Shown: positions 29,085-40,937, numbered from the stretch's first letter. The stretch: DNA of 64,000 bases from Pseudomonas protegens CHA0 (GCF_000397205.1 NC_021237.1:2171001-2235000), one strand, 5' to 3'. Made by a program: numbers and translations. Notes: a model not told the origin generated them from the sequence alone.

Positions 29085-30158
29085 ATGAACACCCTGTTTA
29101 TCCATTGCCGGCCCGGCTTCGAGGGCGAAGTCTGCTCCGAGATCGCCGACCACGCGGCCCGGCTGAATGTCGCCGGTTATGCCAAGGCCAAGCCCAGCAC
29201 CGCCTGCGCCGAGTTCATCTGCACCGAGGACGACGGGGCCCAGCGTCTGATGCAGGGCCTGCGCTTCCCGGAGCTGATCTTTCCCCGGCAGTGGGCCCGG
29301 GGCGGCTTCATCGACCTGCCGGAAACCGACCGCATCAGCGTGATCCTTGCCTACCTGGCCAACTTCCCGCAGTGCGGCAGTCTGTGGCTGGAAGTGGTGG
29401 ACACCAACGATGGCAAGGAGCTGTCCAACTTCTGCAAGAAGTTCGAAGCCCCCCTGCGCAAGGCCCTGACCGCGGCCGGCAAGCTGGTGGACGACGCGAC
29501 CAAGCCACGCTTGTTGCTGACCTTCAAGAGCGGTCGGGAAGTCTTCGTCGGCCTGGCTGATGCCGGCAACTCGGCCATGTGGCCCATGGGCATTCCACGG
29601 CTGAAATTCCCCCGGGAAGCGCCGAGCCGCTCGACCCTGAAGCTGGAAGAGGCCTGGCACCATTTCATTCCTCGGGACCAGTGGGACGAGCGTCTGCATG
29701 GCGACATGACCGGCGTCGACCTGGGGGCTGCCCCGGGCGGCTGGACCTGGCAACTGGTCAACCGCGGCATGCTGGTGACCGCCGTGGACAACGGCCCCAT
29801 GGCTGAAAGCCTGATGGACACCGGCCTGGTGCAGCACCTGATGGCGGACGGCTTTACCTACAAGCCCAGGCAGCCGGTGGACTGGATGGTCTGCGACATC
29901 GTCGAGAAACCGGCGCGCAACGCCGCGCTGCTGGAGACCTGGATCGGCGAGGGGCACTGCCGCGAGGCGGTGGTCAACCTCAAGCTGCCGATGAAGCAGC
30001 GCTATGCCGAAGTGAAGCGCTTGCTGGAGCGCATCGAAGAAGGCTTCAAGGCCCGGGGCATTCGCGTGGCCATTGGCTGCAAGCAGCTGTACCACGACCG
30101 CGAGGAAGTCACCTGCCACCTGCGGCGCCTGGATCTGAAAAAGCCCAAATCGGCGTAG
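29085..30158 (+). CDS. rlmM: 23S rRNA C2498 2'-O-ribose methyltransferase
   Basis: 357 residues, cytoplasmic. An N-terminal THUMP-like domain (residues 1-160) is followed by a Rossmann methyltransferase domain with DLGAAPGGWTWQL and the RlmE/RlmM K-D-K-E-type layout (a late lysine in VVNLKLPMK). It methylates the 2'-OH of C2498 of 23S rRNA. The start is ATG 29085 with CAGGAG upstream; an in-frame upstream ATG at 29031 lacks a site. It is divergent from acnA and followed by a REPIN and tusA. Confidence 0.94.
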   Translation: MNTLFIHCRPGFEGEVCSEIADHAARLNVAGYAKAKPSTACAEFICTEDDGAQRLMQGLRFPELIFPRQWARGGFIDLPETDRISVILAYLANFPQCGSLWLEVVDTNDGKELSNFCKKFEAPLRKALTAAGKLVDDATKPRLLLTFKSGREVFVGLADAGNSAMWPMGIPRLKFPREAPSRSTLKLEEAWHHFIPRDQWDERLHGDMTGVDLGAAPGGWTWQLVNRGMLVTAVDNGPMAESLMDTGLVQHLMADGFTYKPRQPVDWMVCDIVEKPARNAALLETWIGEGHCREAVVNLKLPMKQRYAEVKRLLERIEEGFKARGIRVAIGCKQLYHDREEVTCHLRRLDLKKPKSA

Positions 30159-30182
30159 TACCTGCAACACCACCCGCTTCCT

Positions 30183-30265
30183 GGTAGAGGCCGGCTTACC
30201 GGCGAAAAAGGCCCCACACTGGTGCAAGGTGTGAGGATGCCTTCGCTGGCAAGCCAGCTCCTACG
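30183..30265. repeat. REPIN (inverted REP pair)
   Basis: GGTAGAGGCCGGCTTACCGG at 30183 and TTCGCTGGCAAGCCAGCTCC ending near 30262 are opposed REP arms of the Pseudomonas GTAGGAGC-GGCTTGCC-GCGAA type. They lie between rlmM and tusA. Confidence 0.75.
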
Positions 30266-30350
30266 GCAGGACCGGGGCCGTGGAACGACAGCAACAGATG
30301 AACCGATGGCGGTATTGCGCGACAATGCCGGCCAGTTTCAGGAGTGATTC

Positions 30351-30602
30351 ATGAGCCAGATTATCGATACGCCGGTTGACGGCACCCTCGACGCCACCGG
30401 CCTCAACTGCCCGGAGCCGGTGATGATGCTGCACCAGCACATCCGCGACCTGCCGCCGGGCGGGCTGTTGAAGGTGATTGCCACCGACCCCTCCACCCGC
30501 CGCGACATTCCCAAGTTCTGTGTGTTTCTCGACCATGAACTGGTAGCGCAGCAGGAAGAGGCAGGTACCTACCTCTACTGGATCCGCAAGAAGCTCGATT
30601 AA
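30351..30602 (+). CDS. tusA: Sulfurtransferase TusA
   Basis: 83-residue TusA/SirA-family protein. The catalytic cysteine is C20 in LNCPEPVMM (CPxP), followed by a small alpha/beta fold. It relays persulfide sulfur from a cysteine desulfurase, for tRNA 2-thiouridine formation and other sulfur uses. Start ATG 30351 follows AGGAG. Its stop codon overlaps that of the convergent MATE gene (shared TTAA at 30599-30602). Confidence 0.93.
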
Positions 30603-32008
30603 CCCGCCGAGCGGCTGATGCGGATCTGCTTGCGCGCGCTGCGGGTCAGGCGGATCGACAGCATCAGCGCCGCGCAGCTCAAGCCCACGATCAGGCCTTC
30701 CCACAGGCCGCTCGGGCCCCGCGCCGGGCCGAACCAGTCGGTCAGGCCCAGCGCGTAGCCCACCGGCAAGCCAATCCCCCAGTAGGCGAACAGGGTCAGG
30801 ATCATGGTCACCCGAGTGTCCTGGTAGCCGCGCAATGCGCCGGCCGCCGTGACCTGGATGCCATCGGAAAACTGGAACAGCGCCGCATACACAATCAGCA
30901 TCGAAGCGACCTGAATCACCATCGGGTCGGTGGTGTAGATGGTGGCGATGGGCTCACGCAGGAAGAACATCAGGCTCGCCGAAAGGCAGGCGTAGGCCAG
31001 TGACGTGGCCATGCCGACGCCGGCGCTGAAGCGCGCATTGCGGGGTTGCTGGCGGCCCAGGGCCTGGCCGACCCGCACGGTCACCGCCATGGCCAGGGAG
31101 TAGGGAATCATGAACATCAGGGCGCTGACGTTGAGGGCGATCTGGTGCCCGGCCACCACCGTGGCCCCAAGGCTGCCGATCAGCAGGGCGATCACCGCGA
31201 AAATGCTCGATTCGGCGAACACTGCAATGCCGATGGGCAGGCCGATGCTCAGCAAGCGCCCGATCATCGCCCCTTGCGGCCAGTCGAAGCGGCTGAACAA
31301 CTGGATCTTGCGGTAGGCCGGTGCCCAGAAAATCCAGCCGGCCATGCCCAGCATCATGGCCCACATCACGATGGCCGTGGCCCAGCCGCAACCGACGCCA
31401 CCCATGGCCGGTACACCGAAATGGCCATAGATGAAGATGTAGTTGATGGGGATGTTCAGGGCCAGGCCTCCCAGGCCGATGACCATGCTCGGCACCGTGC
31501 GGCCCAGGCCATCGCTGAGGCAGCGCAGCACGTAGTACAGCGCTACCGCCGGCAAGCCACTGGCGATGCCGTGCAGGTAGCCCATGCAGGGCTTGATCAG
31601 TTCCGGATCGACATTCATCAGGTGCAGCACCGGCTCGGCACTGATCAGTATCAGCAGGGCCGAGATCCCGGCCACCACGGCGAGCCACAGTGCCTGGCGC
31701 ACCAGCGGGCCGATCTCGTGCAGGTTGCCGGCGCCGAAGCGCTGCGCCACCTTGGGCGTGGTGGCCAGCAGGGTGCCGGTCATCAGCAGGAACACCGGAA
31801 TCCAGATCGAGTTGCCCAGGGCGACGGCTGCCAGATCCCGCGGGCCGACCCGGCCGGCCATCACGGCATCGACAAAGCCCATGGCGGTGGTGGCCACCTG
31901 GGCAATCATGATGGGCAGGGCCAGTACCAGCAGGTCATGCAGTTCACGGCCGACCCGGGCAGGGCGGCTGGTGGCGGTGGCGGCAGGGGAGTCAGTCACG
32001 GAATTCAC
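30599..32008 (-). CDS. MATE-family multidrug/cation efflux transporter
   Basis: About 469 residues with twelve TM segments in two MATE repeats. It begins [20 protein letters not shown] and [20 protein letters not shown], the conserved TM1-TM2 region of NorM/PmpM-type proteins, which export cationic drugs with Na+ or H+. The start is uncertain: GTG 32008 or GTG 31999 give the usual length, but neither has a strong ribosome site, and upstream in-frame codons to 32161 are probably not used. It converges on tusA with overlapping stops. The regulator is not visible. Confidence 0.88.
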
Positions 32009-32198
32009 GGGGCGTAGCGTCCATAGGTGGTGTTGCGCAGGACGCGACAGTCTACGCGTTGACATCTCAGTCAGGAAAACATCCCGTGTTGTGGATTTGT
32101 AAGCGCCGGGAGTGGTGAAAATGCCGGTTCGCGCGCATGCCGCGCTAGCCCGGCCTGGCATCTGCGCCTACACTGCGGCTCCGCCAGAGGAGCCTGCC

Positions 32199-33341
32199 AT
32201 GTTGATTGTTGCCGACGAAAATATCCCCCTGATCGAAGAGTTCTTTGCCGGTTTCGGCGAGATCCGGCGTTTCCCCGGGCGCGCCATCGACCGGGCGACC
32301 GTGGAGCAGGCAGATGTGTTGCTGGTGCGCTCGGTGACCCAGGTCGACCGCCAGTTGCTGGAAGGCAGCCCGGTGCGGTTTGTCGGCACCTGCACCATCG
32401 GCACCGATCACCTGGACCTGGAGCATTTCCAGCAGGCCGGGATCACCTGGTCCAGCGCCCCGGGCTGCAACGCCCGGGGTGTGGTGGACTATGTGCTGGG
32501 TAGCCTGCTGACCCTGGCCGAGATCGAAGGCGTGGACCTGGCGCAGCGTTGCTATGGCGTGGTCGGTGCCGGTGAAGTGGGCGGGCGCCTGATCGAGGTG
32601 CTGCGTGGCCTGGGCTGGAATGTGCTGGTCTGCGATCCGCAGCGGCAGGCGGCGGAAGGCGGCGACTATGTCAGCCTGGAGCAGTTGCTCGAGCGTTGCG
32701 ATGTCATCAGCCTGCACACACCCCTGACCAAGAGCGGTCAAGACTCCACCTGGCACCTGCTGGATCGCCAGCGGCTGAACCGGCTCAGGCACGGCACCTG
32801 GCTGATCAACGCGGCCCGTGGCCCAGTGGTGGATAACCGGGCCCTGGCTGAGGTGCTGCGCCAGCGCGAGGACTTGCAGGCGGTGCTGGATGTCTGGGAA
32901 GAGGAGCCGACGGTGGATGCTTCCCTGGCGGACCTCTGCGTGCTGGCGACGCCGCATATCGCCGGTTACAGCCTGGACGGCAAGCAACGGGGCACGGCGC
33001 AGATCTACCAGGCCTACTGCCGTTTCCTCGGGCAGGCCGAGCAGGTCAGCCTGTCGGCCTTGCTGCCGGCGCCCTGGGTGCCTCAGGTCAGCCTGAATGC
33101 CAATGCGGACCCGGCCTGGGCCCTGGCGATGATCTGCCGTGCCGTGTATGACCCGCGTCGCGATGATGCGGATTTTCGCCGTAGCCTGTCGGATGATGTA
33201 GCTCAGCAGCGCAGTGCCTTCGATGGTCTGCGCAAGCATTATCCGGAGCGCCGCGAGATCGACGGCCTGGAAGTGCGCATCCAGGGCGAGTCCGCGGCCT
33301 TGAGCCGGATCGTCCGTGCCTTGGGTGCCAGGGAAGCCTGA
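32199..33341 (+). CDS. pdxB: Erythronate-4-phosphate dehydrogenase
   Basis: 380 residues. It oxidises 4-phosphoerythronate in the DXP-dependent pyridoxal phosphate pathway. It has the D-isomer 2-hydroxyacid dehydrogenase fold: NAD motif [11 protein letters not shown], catalytic Arg in [10 protein letters not shown], Glu in DVWEEEP and His in ATPHIAGYS. The extra C-terminal dimerisation domain (residues 285-380) is typical of PdxB. The start is ATG 32199 ([11 protein letters not shown]) after AGAGGAG; the longer frame from 32112 is not supported. It is divergent from the MATE gene. Confidence 0.95.
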   Translation: MLIVADENIPLIEEFFAGFGEIRRFPGRAIDRATVEQADVLLVRSVTQVDRQLLEGSPVRFVGTCTIGTDHLDLEHFQQAGITWSSAPGCNARGVVDYVLGSLLTLAEIEGVDLAQRCYGVVGAGEVGGRLIEVLRGLGWNVLVCDPQRQAAEGGDYVSLEQLLERCDVISLHTPLTKSGQDSTWHLLDRQRLNRLRHGTWLINAARGPVVDNRALAEVLRQREDLQAVLDVWEEEPTVDASLADLCVLATPHIAGYSLDGKQRGTAQIYQAYCRFLGQAEQVSLSALLPAPWVPQVSLNANADPAWALAMICRAVYDPRRDDADFRRSLSDDVAQQRSAFDGLRKHYPERREIDGLEVRIQGESAALSRIVRALGAREA

Positions 33342-33351
33342 AACCGCGCAT

Positions 33352-33378
33352 AAAAAACCCGGCCGCAAGGCCGGGTCA
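33352..33378. terminator. Terminator between pdxB and small-protein gene
   Basis: Stem ACCCGGCC / GGCCGGGT with a GCAA loop and a run of A/T on one side. The T-tract is on the minus strand (GGGTTTTTTATG), serving the 59-residue gene; it may also stop pdxB transcripts. Confidence 0.75.
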
Positions 33379-33398
33379 AGAGGACGTGAGGCTGTGTG

Positions 33399-33578
33399 TC
33401 AATCTTGCCGAGCAGGCTTGACCAGTCGCTTTTCCAGTTCGCGGCAGGCGTTCTGGATCATGTCTTCAGTAATAGGTACTTCGCGACCCTGGGCGTCGAT
33501 GATGGCACACCCCAGAGACTGGTTCGGCTGGGTACGGATCACTTGAATCTTGTCATTGCTGCTGTGTTGCAAGGACAT
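33399..33578 (-). CDS. Small conserved Pseudomonas protein (PA1571-like)
   Basis: 59 residues starting at ATG 33578 (MSLQHSSNDKIQVIRTQPNQ) after GAGGAG at ideal spacing; five more codons upstream are not needed. It is soluble and charged, with no membrane segment, and ends in a helical MIQNACRELEKRLVKPA. I recall a small family in Pseudomonas named after PA1571 with this sequence type; its function is unknown. It lies alone between a terminator and the ABC exporter region. Confidence 0.7.
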   Translation of the reverse strand: MSLQHSSNDKIQVIRTQPNQSLGCAIIDAQGREVPITEDMIQNACRELEKRLVKPARQD

Positions 33579-33837
33579 GGCCTGTCTCCTCATCAGGTTG
33601 TGTGCTTACTCTAGAATGGCCGGGTGACCAAGCTGTTACAGACCGCCGCGAGGGCTGGCCCGGCGACTTCACTCCAACAGAAATGCCCGGGGAGTGCCAG
33701 CCACGGATTAGACCGATAATCTCTAGGCTCTAGTGTCAGCGGTCATAATCAACCTGACTCATTGTGATTTACCAAAGTTCCTGCGAATTCATCTCGTTGC
33801 CGTTGCTGCAACGAACGGCTCGCCGGTGCGTCAATGG

Positions 33838-35601
33838 ATGAACAGCATGCTTTCTTCTCGTCACCGCCGGGCGCTGCATCTGGCCAGCCGCTTTGTCGCT
33901 CCCTACCGTTGGCAGGCGCTGGGCGCCTTGTTGGCACTGATAGTTACCGCCGGCATTACCCTGTCCATGGGGCAGGGCATTCGCCTGTTGGTGGACCAGG
34001 GCTTCATGACTCAATCGCCCCATCTGTTGAACCAGTCCATCGGCCTGTTCCTGTTGCTGGTGCTGGCGCTGGCGGTGGGCACCTTCGTGCGCTTTTACCT
34101 GGTGTCGTGGATTGGCGAGCGTTGCGTGGCGGATATCCGGCGCCAGGTGTTCAATCACCTGATCTACCTGCATCCCGGGTTCTACGAAAACAACCGCAGC
34201 TCGGAAATCCAGTCGCGCTTGACCGCGGACACCACCTTGCTGCAATCGGTGATCGGGTCTTCGCTGTCGCTGTTTTTGCGCAATGCGCTGATGGTGCTGG
34301 GGGGGATCGTGCTGCTGTTTGTCACCAACCCCAAGCTCACCAGCATTGTGGTCATCGCCTTGCCGCTGGTGCTGGCGCCAATCCTGATCTTCGGTCGGCG
34401 GGTGCGCAGCCTGTCGCGCCTGAGCCAGGACCGGATTGCCGATGTCGGCAGCTATGTCTCGGAAACCCTCGGCCAGATCAAGACGGTCCAGGCCTACAAC
34501 CACCAACCCCAGGATGAACGGCGGTTTGCCGTGACCGTGGAGCAGGCGTTCGACACGGCGCGCAAGCGGATTGTCCAGCGTGCCTGGCTGATCACCCTGG
34601 TGATCGTCCTGGTGCTGGGGGCGGTGGGGGTGATGCTCTGGGTCGGTGGCATGGACGTGATTGCCGGGCGCATCTCCGGCGGCGAGCTGGCGGCATTCGT
34701 CTTCTACAGCCTGATTGTCGGCAGTGCCTTCGGCACCCTGAGCGAAGTGATCGGCGAGTTGCAGCGCGCGGCCGGCGCGGCGGAGCGGATTGCCGAATTG
34801 TTGCGGGCGGACAATATCATCCAGCCGCCCGCCGACGGGCTGGTAAGCCTGCCGGCGCGGGTGCGGGGTGATCTGGAGCTGGACGGGCTGCGGTTTTCCT
34901 ATCCGTCGCGGCCCGACCGCTTCGCGATCGATGGTTTGAGCCTGAGCATCCGGTCCGGAGAGACTCTGGCGTTGGTGGGGCCTTCCGGGGCCGGTAAATC
35001 CACCCTTTATGATCTGTTGCTGCGCTTCTACGACCCGCAGCAGGGAAGGATCCTGCTGGATGGCGTGGCCCTGACCCAGCTCGACCCGCTGGACCTGCGT
35101 CGCTGCTTCGCCCTGGTTTCGCAAAGCCCGGCGCTGTTCTACGGCAGCATCGAGGAGAACATTCGCTACGGCAATCCCGAGGCGACCCTGGCCCAGGTCC
35201 AGGAAGCGGCGAAGATCGCCTATGCCCATGAGTTCATCGAACAGATGCCCGAGGGTTACCAGACCCACCTGGGGGATGCCGGGCTTGGCCTTTCGGGCGG
35301 CCAGCGCCAGCGCCTGGCGATAGCTAGGGCCTTGCTGGTGGACGCGCCGATCCTGCTACTGGACGAAGCCACCAGCGCCCTGGACGCGCAAAGCGAGCAC
35401 CTGATCCAGCAGGCCTTGCCCAGCCTGATGAAGAACCGCACCACCCTGGTGATCGCCCATCGCCTGGCCACGGTGAAGAATGCCGACCGGATCGCGGTCA
35501 TGGACCAGGGCAGGCTGGCCGCGGTGGGTACCCACCAGCAACTGATTGCCAGCAACCCCTTGTATGCGCGCCTGGCGGCCCTGCAATTCAGCGATGGCTG
35601 A
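33838..35601 (+). CDS. Fused ABC exporter (MsbA-like permease-ATPase)
   Basis: About 587 residues. Residues 20-310 hold a six-TM type 1 exporter domain, with the intracellular loop DIRRQVFNHLIYLHPGFYEN. Residues 345-580 are the ATPase: Walker A GPSGAGKST, Q-loop SQSPALFYGSI, signature LSGGQRQR, Walker B PILLLDEAT, and the H-loop in IAHRL. It functions as a homodimer in the inner membrane. The substrate is unknown; it is closer to general lipid/drug exporters than a specialised system, and no partner is adjacent. The start is uncertain: ATG 33838 or 33847 fit the family, while the GTG at 33733 adds an unlikely extension. A REP element and terminator follow. Confidence 0.85.
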   Translation: MNSMLSSRHRRALHLASRFVAPYRWQALGALLALIVTAGITLSMGQGIRLLVDQGFMTQSPHLLNQSIGLFLLLVLALAVGTFVRFYLVSWIGERCVADIRRQVFNHLIYLHPGFYENNRSSEIQSRLTADTTLLQSVIGSSLSLFLRNALMVLGGIVLLFVTNPKLTSIVVIALPLVLAPILIFGRRVRSLSRLSQDRIADVGSYVSETLGQIKTVQAYNHQPQDERRFAVTVEQAFDTARKRIVQRAWLITLVIVLVLGAVGVMLWVGGMDVIAGRISGGELAAFVFYSLIVGSAFGTLSEVIGELQRAAGAAERIAELLRADNIIQPPADGLVSLPARVRGDLELDGLRFSYPSRPDRFAIDGLSLSIRSGETLALVGPSGAGKSTLYDLLLRFYDPQQGRILLDGVALTQLDPLDLRRCFALVSQSPALFYGSIEENIRYGNPEATLAQVQEAAKIAYAHEFIEQMPEGYQTHLGDAGLGLSGGQRQRLAIARALLVDAPILLLDEATSALDAQSEHLIQQALPSLMKNRTTLVIAHRLATVKNADRIAVMDQGRLAAVGTHQQLIASNPLYARLAALQFSDG

Positions 35602-35620
35602 GCCCACGGACCCCTGAGCC

Positions 35621-35732
35621 CTGTAGTCGTTGCCGAGCCTGCGAGGCTGCGCACGAGCACGTAGTCCTCGCCAACGTAGCGAGCGCTTTACGGCCACTTC
35701 GCGCCCGGTCGCAGGCTCGGCAGCGGCTACAG
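35621..35732. repeat. Second-type REP inverted repeat
   Basis: CTGTAGTCGTTGCCGAGCCT at 35621 is matched by the inverted copy AGGCTCGGCAGCGGCTACAG ending at 35732; about 22 of 24 positions pair. The core (GTAGCCGCTGCCGAGCCTGC) is a different REP family from those at 501, 30183 and 63668. Confidence 0.75.
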
Positions 35733-35758
35733 GTATTGGGGGGTGTTGGGGGAGATAC

Positions 35759-35790
35759 AAAAATGCCCGCATTGCTGCGGGCATTTTTTG
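35759..35790. terminator. Bidirectional terminator between ABC exporter and slt
   Basis: Stem AATGCCCGCA / TGCGGGCATT with a 4-base loop and A/T runs on both sides, between convergent genes. Confidence 0.85.
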
Positions 35791-35804
35791 TTGTGGGTCG
35801 GTGC

Positions 35805-37733
35805 TTACTGATCGTCGAAGTAGCGTTCGTGCCAGTCCACCAGGGGCTGCGGCGAATTGAGCTTCTGGCCGTAGATCACCGAGTAGGACAGTACGTTCTG
35901 CACGTACTGGCGGGTTTCGTCGAAAGGAATGCTTTCCACCCAGACATCGAAACTCAGGTGGTCGGCCCCCTTGAGCCACTGGCGCACCCGCCCGGGGCCG
36001 GCGTTGTAGGCGGCGGAAGCCAGTACCCGGTTGCCGTTGAACTGGCTGTGGACCTGGCTCAGGTAGGCGGCGCCCAACTGGATGTTCTTGTCCGGGTCCA
36101 GCACTTGCTGGGGCGAGGCCAGGGGAATGCTGAACTTGCGCGCGGTTTCCTTGGCGGTGCCGGGCATCAGTTGCATCAGGCCGCTGGCGCCGACGCCGGA
36201 ACGGGCGTCGTCCATGAAGGCGCTTTCCTGGCGGGTAATGGCGAACACCCAGCTGGAATGCAGGCCGCGAACCTTGGCTTCGCGCACTAGGGTGTCGCGG
36301 TGGGCCATGGGGAAGCGGATGTCCAGGTCATCCCAGTACTGAGCCTGGCTGATGGTGCGAATGGCCGGGAAGTACCATTTCAGGTCGTAGGCCAGCTTGG
36401 CCTGGGCAACCATTTCGTCGCGGTTGAAATGCCGGCTGACGTGGTACCACTCGCGGCGGCCGTCGACGATCTGCCCGCGGGCATGCAGCTCCAGCGCGCG
36501 GCGTACACCCGGGGTGTTGCGTACCTTGTTGATCACGGCTTGGCTGAGCATCAGCGGCTGGTTATTGAGCTGGTAGGGCGCCTTGGCGTGATCGGCGGCA
36601 AGGAAGCCGTAGAAATCCCGCTCCCGGGCCAGGCCCTTGAACAATACCTGGGCCTGAGGGTTCTTCGGTTCGGCCAGTTCCAGGCTACGGGCCTGCCAGT
36701 AGCGCCAGCGGTTGGTGGTGGCCAGGTCCTGGGGCAGCTTGCGGGTCAGCTGGTAGGCGTCTTCCCAGCGCGCCAGGCGCAGCAGCAAGCGCAGGCGCCA
36801 TTCGGAGACGGTGTTGTCCCGCAGCTCGGGATCGTACTTGGTCATCACGTCCAGGGCGCGGCTGTCGAAGCGCCGTGCCAGGGTCAGGCCGATCTCGCGG
36901 GCGATGGCCACTTTTTCGTCACGGGAAAAGTGCATGCTGCTGGCATAGCCATCCAGCAGGGCCATGGCCTTGTCCGGATCCTGGCGCGCCAGGCGGCGCA
37001 GGCCGAGGCCAACCACGTCGGACATGGCTTCATCGGCAGGCTGGAAGCGCGAGGGCTGGCTCAGCAGTTCGGGTTTTTGCGCCACGTCCACCAGCAGGCG
37101 GCCCTGGGGCGCCAGGGTGGTCATGCTCTTTACCAGGCTGTTGGCCAGGGGGTAGTTGCGGGCCTCGGCGGCCAGTTTGGCTCGCTGCCAGCGCTTCTGT
37201 TCGGTCAACTGGCCTTCGGCGGCCCACTGGGCGAACAACGCGTCGCAGGCAGCAGGTTGGGATTTGCCGGTCAGCCAGAGCTTCTCGGTGGCGGCGTAGC
37301 CTTCGGCCTTGAGGTTGTGCCCCAGCTGGTACTGGCCATTGAGGCAGTCCAGTTCGGTGAAGTTGAGTTTCGGATCGTAGTACTTGGTGAAGGTCGCCCA
37401 GTCGCCGCGTTCGGCCAGCCAGCGCAACCAGCGCAGTTTCATCCAGTTGGCCTGGGGCAGGTCGCCATGTTCGGCGAGAAACTTCTCGATCTCGGGATTG
37501 CTGGCGGATTTCAGCCGGGCCGTGAGCTCGTCGTAGGCCAGGTAGGGCTCCAGCGGATAGTCGCGCAGCGCATCGGCATAACGGAAATAGGGGCCGGAAT
37601 CGCCTTTGGCCAGGGCGCGCTTGGCTTCATCGTAATACTGGCGCTGTAGAGTCAGGTCTGCCGCCTGGGCGCAGTGGACGGCTGTGGTGGAAAGAAGCAG
37701 GCAAGATAAAACACTGAAAAGGCGACTGCGCAT
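35805..37733 (-). CDS. slt: Soluble lytic murein transglycosylase
   Basis: 642-residue periplasmic enzyme that cleaves peptidoglycan glycan strands with formation of 1,6-anhydromuramic acid. The start at ATG 37733 gives a signal peptide (MRSRLFSVLSCLLLSTTAVH then CAQA|AD). A long superhelical U/L domain of helical repeats is followed by the C-terminal lysozyme-like SLT domain, with the catalytic Glu in ITRQESAFM and GVGASGLMQLMPGTA and AAYNAGPGRV. Two in-frame upstream ATGs would spoil the signal peptide. It is divergent from uup, as in P. aeruginosa (recalled PA3020/PA3019). Confidence 0.93.
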   Translation of the reverse strand: MRSRLFSVLSCLLLSTTAVHCAQAADLTLQRQYYDEAKRALAKGDSGPYFRYADALRDYPLEPYLAYDELTARLKSASNPEIEKFLAEHGDLPQANWMKLRWLRWLAERGDWATFTKYYDPKLNFTELDCLNGQYQLGHNLKAEGYAATEKLWLTGKSQPAACDALFAQWAAEGQLTEQKRWQRAKLAAEARNYPLANSLVKSMTTLAPQGRLLVDVAQKPELLSQPSRFQPADEAMSDVVGLGLRRLARQDPDKAMALLDGYASSMHFSRDEKVAIAREIGLTLARRFDSRALDVMTKYDPELRDNTVSEWRLRLLLRLARWEDAYQLTRKLPQDLATTNRWRYWQARSLELAEPKNPQAQVLFKGLARERDFYGFLAADHAKAPYQLNNQPLMLSQAVINKVRNTPGVRRALELHARGQIVDGRREWYHVSRHFNRDEMVAQAKLAYDLKWYFPAIRTISQAQYWDDLDIRFPMAHRDTLVREAKVRGLHSSWVFAITRQESAFMDDARSGVGASGLMQLMPGTAKETARKFSIPLASPQQVLDPDKNIQLGAAYLSQVHSQFNGNRVLASAAYNAGPGRVRQWLKGADHLSFDVWVESIPFDETRQYVQNVLSYSVIYGQKLNSPQPLVDWHERYFDDQ

Positions 37734-37946
37734 GAGACATCCGGGCAGAGAAATCATGACAAGTGCCGACAGGGCCAACACTGATTGCTCACTAGCTTAG
37801 CCTTTTGCCAGCAACCGGTGAAAGCTTTGCCGGCCTGCTGGCATCAGTTGGCAACAAATGTGCCGCGAGCGCCCTCGTGGGCGAAATACCCGGCCTTCTG
37901 CGGGCTCAACTCAGGTAGAATGCGCGCCCGGTTTTTGGAGAAGAAC

Positions 37947-39866
<1,920 letters not shown>

Positions 39867-39881
39867 GTGACCGGTTGCTGA

Positions 39882-39915
39882 TAAAAAAGCCCGACTGCAG
39901 AGTCGGGCTTTTTTT
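39882..39915 (+). terminator. Terminator of uup
   Basis: Stem AAAAGCCCGACT / AGTCGGGCTTTT with a GCAG loop and T7 after it; usable on both strands, between uup and the convergent usp gene. Confidence 0.88.
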
Positions 39916-39961
39916 CAGTGCGCTTGCCAGCTTTTGGGAGCCGGCAACCCTCGGGGCGGGT

Positions 39962-40399
39962 TCAGCGTTTGACCAGGTGCACGGCCAGCACGTCGCAAGG
40001 CGCGCCGTGCAGGACGTCATTGGCGGTGGAGCCCAGTAGCAGGGCCAGGCCATGTCGGCCGTGGCTGCCGACCACGATCAGGTCGCATTCCTGTTCCTTG
40101 GCCAGGTGATGGATTTCCTGGCGCGGCTGGCCGTAGGTCAGGTGGCTGTATTCCTTGGTCAGCTCCGGGTACTTGTTGATCAGCCGATCAAGACGCTCCC
40201 GGGCCTGGTCGAACTGTTGCTGCTGCAATTGCGAAAGATCCATGGGGACGTCGCCCCCGAAGGCCATGGCCATGGGTTCGACAATGTGCACCAGGGACAG
40301 CTTGGCTCCATTGCTCACCGACAGTTCGCGAGCACGGTGGATAACAGGATCGCACTCTTCGGTTAGATCTACGGCGACCAGAATATGGTGGTAGGGCAT
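39962..40399 (-). CDS. Universal stress protein (UspA family)
   Basis: 145 residues, a single Usp domain. It begins YHHILVAVDLTEECDPVIHR, with V-D of the nucleotide pocket. The ATP-binding motif G-x2-G-x9-G-S/T is present in GSHGRHGLALLLGST, so it is likely an ATP-binding member. It is probably a cytoplasmic dimer expressed in stress or stationary phase. ATG 40399 follows AGGAG. It is divergent from the membrane-protein gene at 40500, sharing about 100 bases. Gene order matches P. aeruginosa PA3017 (recalled). Confidence 0.9.
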   Translation of the reverse strand: MPYHHILVAVDLTEECDPVIHRARELSVSNGAKLSLVHIVEPMAMAFGGDVPMDLSQLQQQQFDQARERLDRLINKYPELTKEYSHLTYGQPRQEIHHLAKEQECDLIVVGSHGRHGLALLLGSTANDVLHGAPCDVLAVHLVKR

Positions 40400-40499
40400 G
40401 AGGTGCTCCTCCTGAGGGTTGCAATAGCTTCAAGTATGGCTGGTTTCAAGCGGGTTGGTTTGACCCAGGTCCCGCTCATCAAAAATCGAGAGTACAGAT

Positions 40500-40937
40500 A
40501 TGACGGTCTGGATAGTGGTGTCAATCCTTGCGGTAGTTCTCAGTCCGCTGGCGTGGTTGCGACCTTCTCGTCGCCAGAGCGGGTTGATCGCCTTGCGCAT
40601 GGAGGCGCGACGCATGGGCCTGGCCATGCAACTGGCCCCTCAGGAGTGGCCGCACTGGCTGGGCCAGGAGCCGCCCAACCCTTGCCCGCAGTATCACCGG
40701 CCACGGCGCAGCGGGCAGCCTGTGTGTTGGAGTTATTGGCAGATCGCGCCGGGCAACTGGGTCAACCAGTGGCGCGAGCCCTGTGTCGATGAGCCACTGC
40801 TCAAGCACTTCCAGGCCTTGCCGGCAGGGGTGTTCAAGGTCGAGGCGGACAAGCAGATGATTGCCCTGTACTGGAACGAGCGTGGCGAGGTCAGTGTTTT
40901 GCAGGATATTGCCTCGGTGCTCAAGGCGTTGGCCTGA
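40500..40937 (+). CDS. Conserved hypothetical protein with N-terminal membrane anchor
   Basis: 145 residues. One hydrophobic helix at residues 3-20 (WIVVSILAVVLSPLAWL) is followed by basic residues and a soluble, tryptophan- and proline-rich domain (EWPHWLGQEPPNPCPQYHRP). The first helix is more likely a signal anchor than a cleaved signal peptide. I do not recognise a functional family. A similar gene sits between usp and fadB in other Pseudomonas (recalled, near PA3016). Downstream, 555 bases precede fadB. Confidence 0.65.
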   Translation: MTVWIVVSILAVVLSPLAWLRPSRRQSGLIALRMEARRMGLAMQLAPQEWPHWLGQEPPNPCPQYHRPRRSGQPVCWSYWQIAPGNWVNQWREPCVDEPLLKHFQALPAGVFKVEADKQMIALYWNERGEVSVLQDIASVLKALA

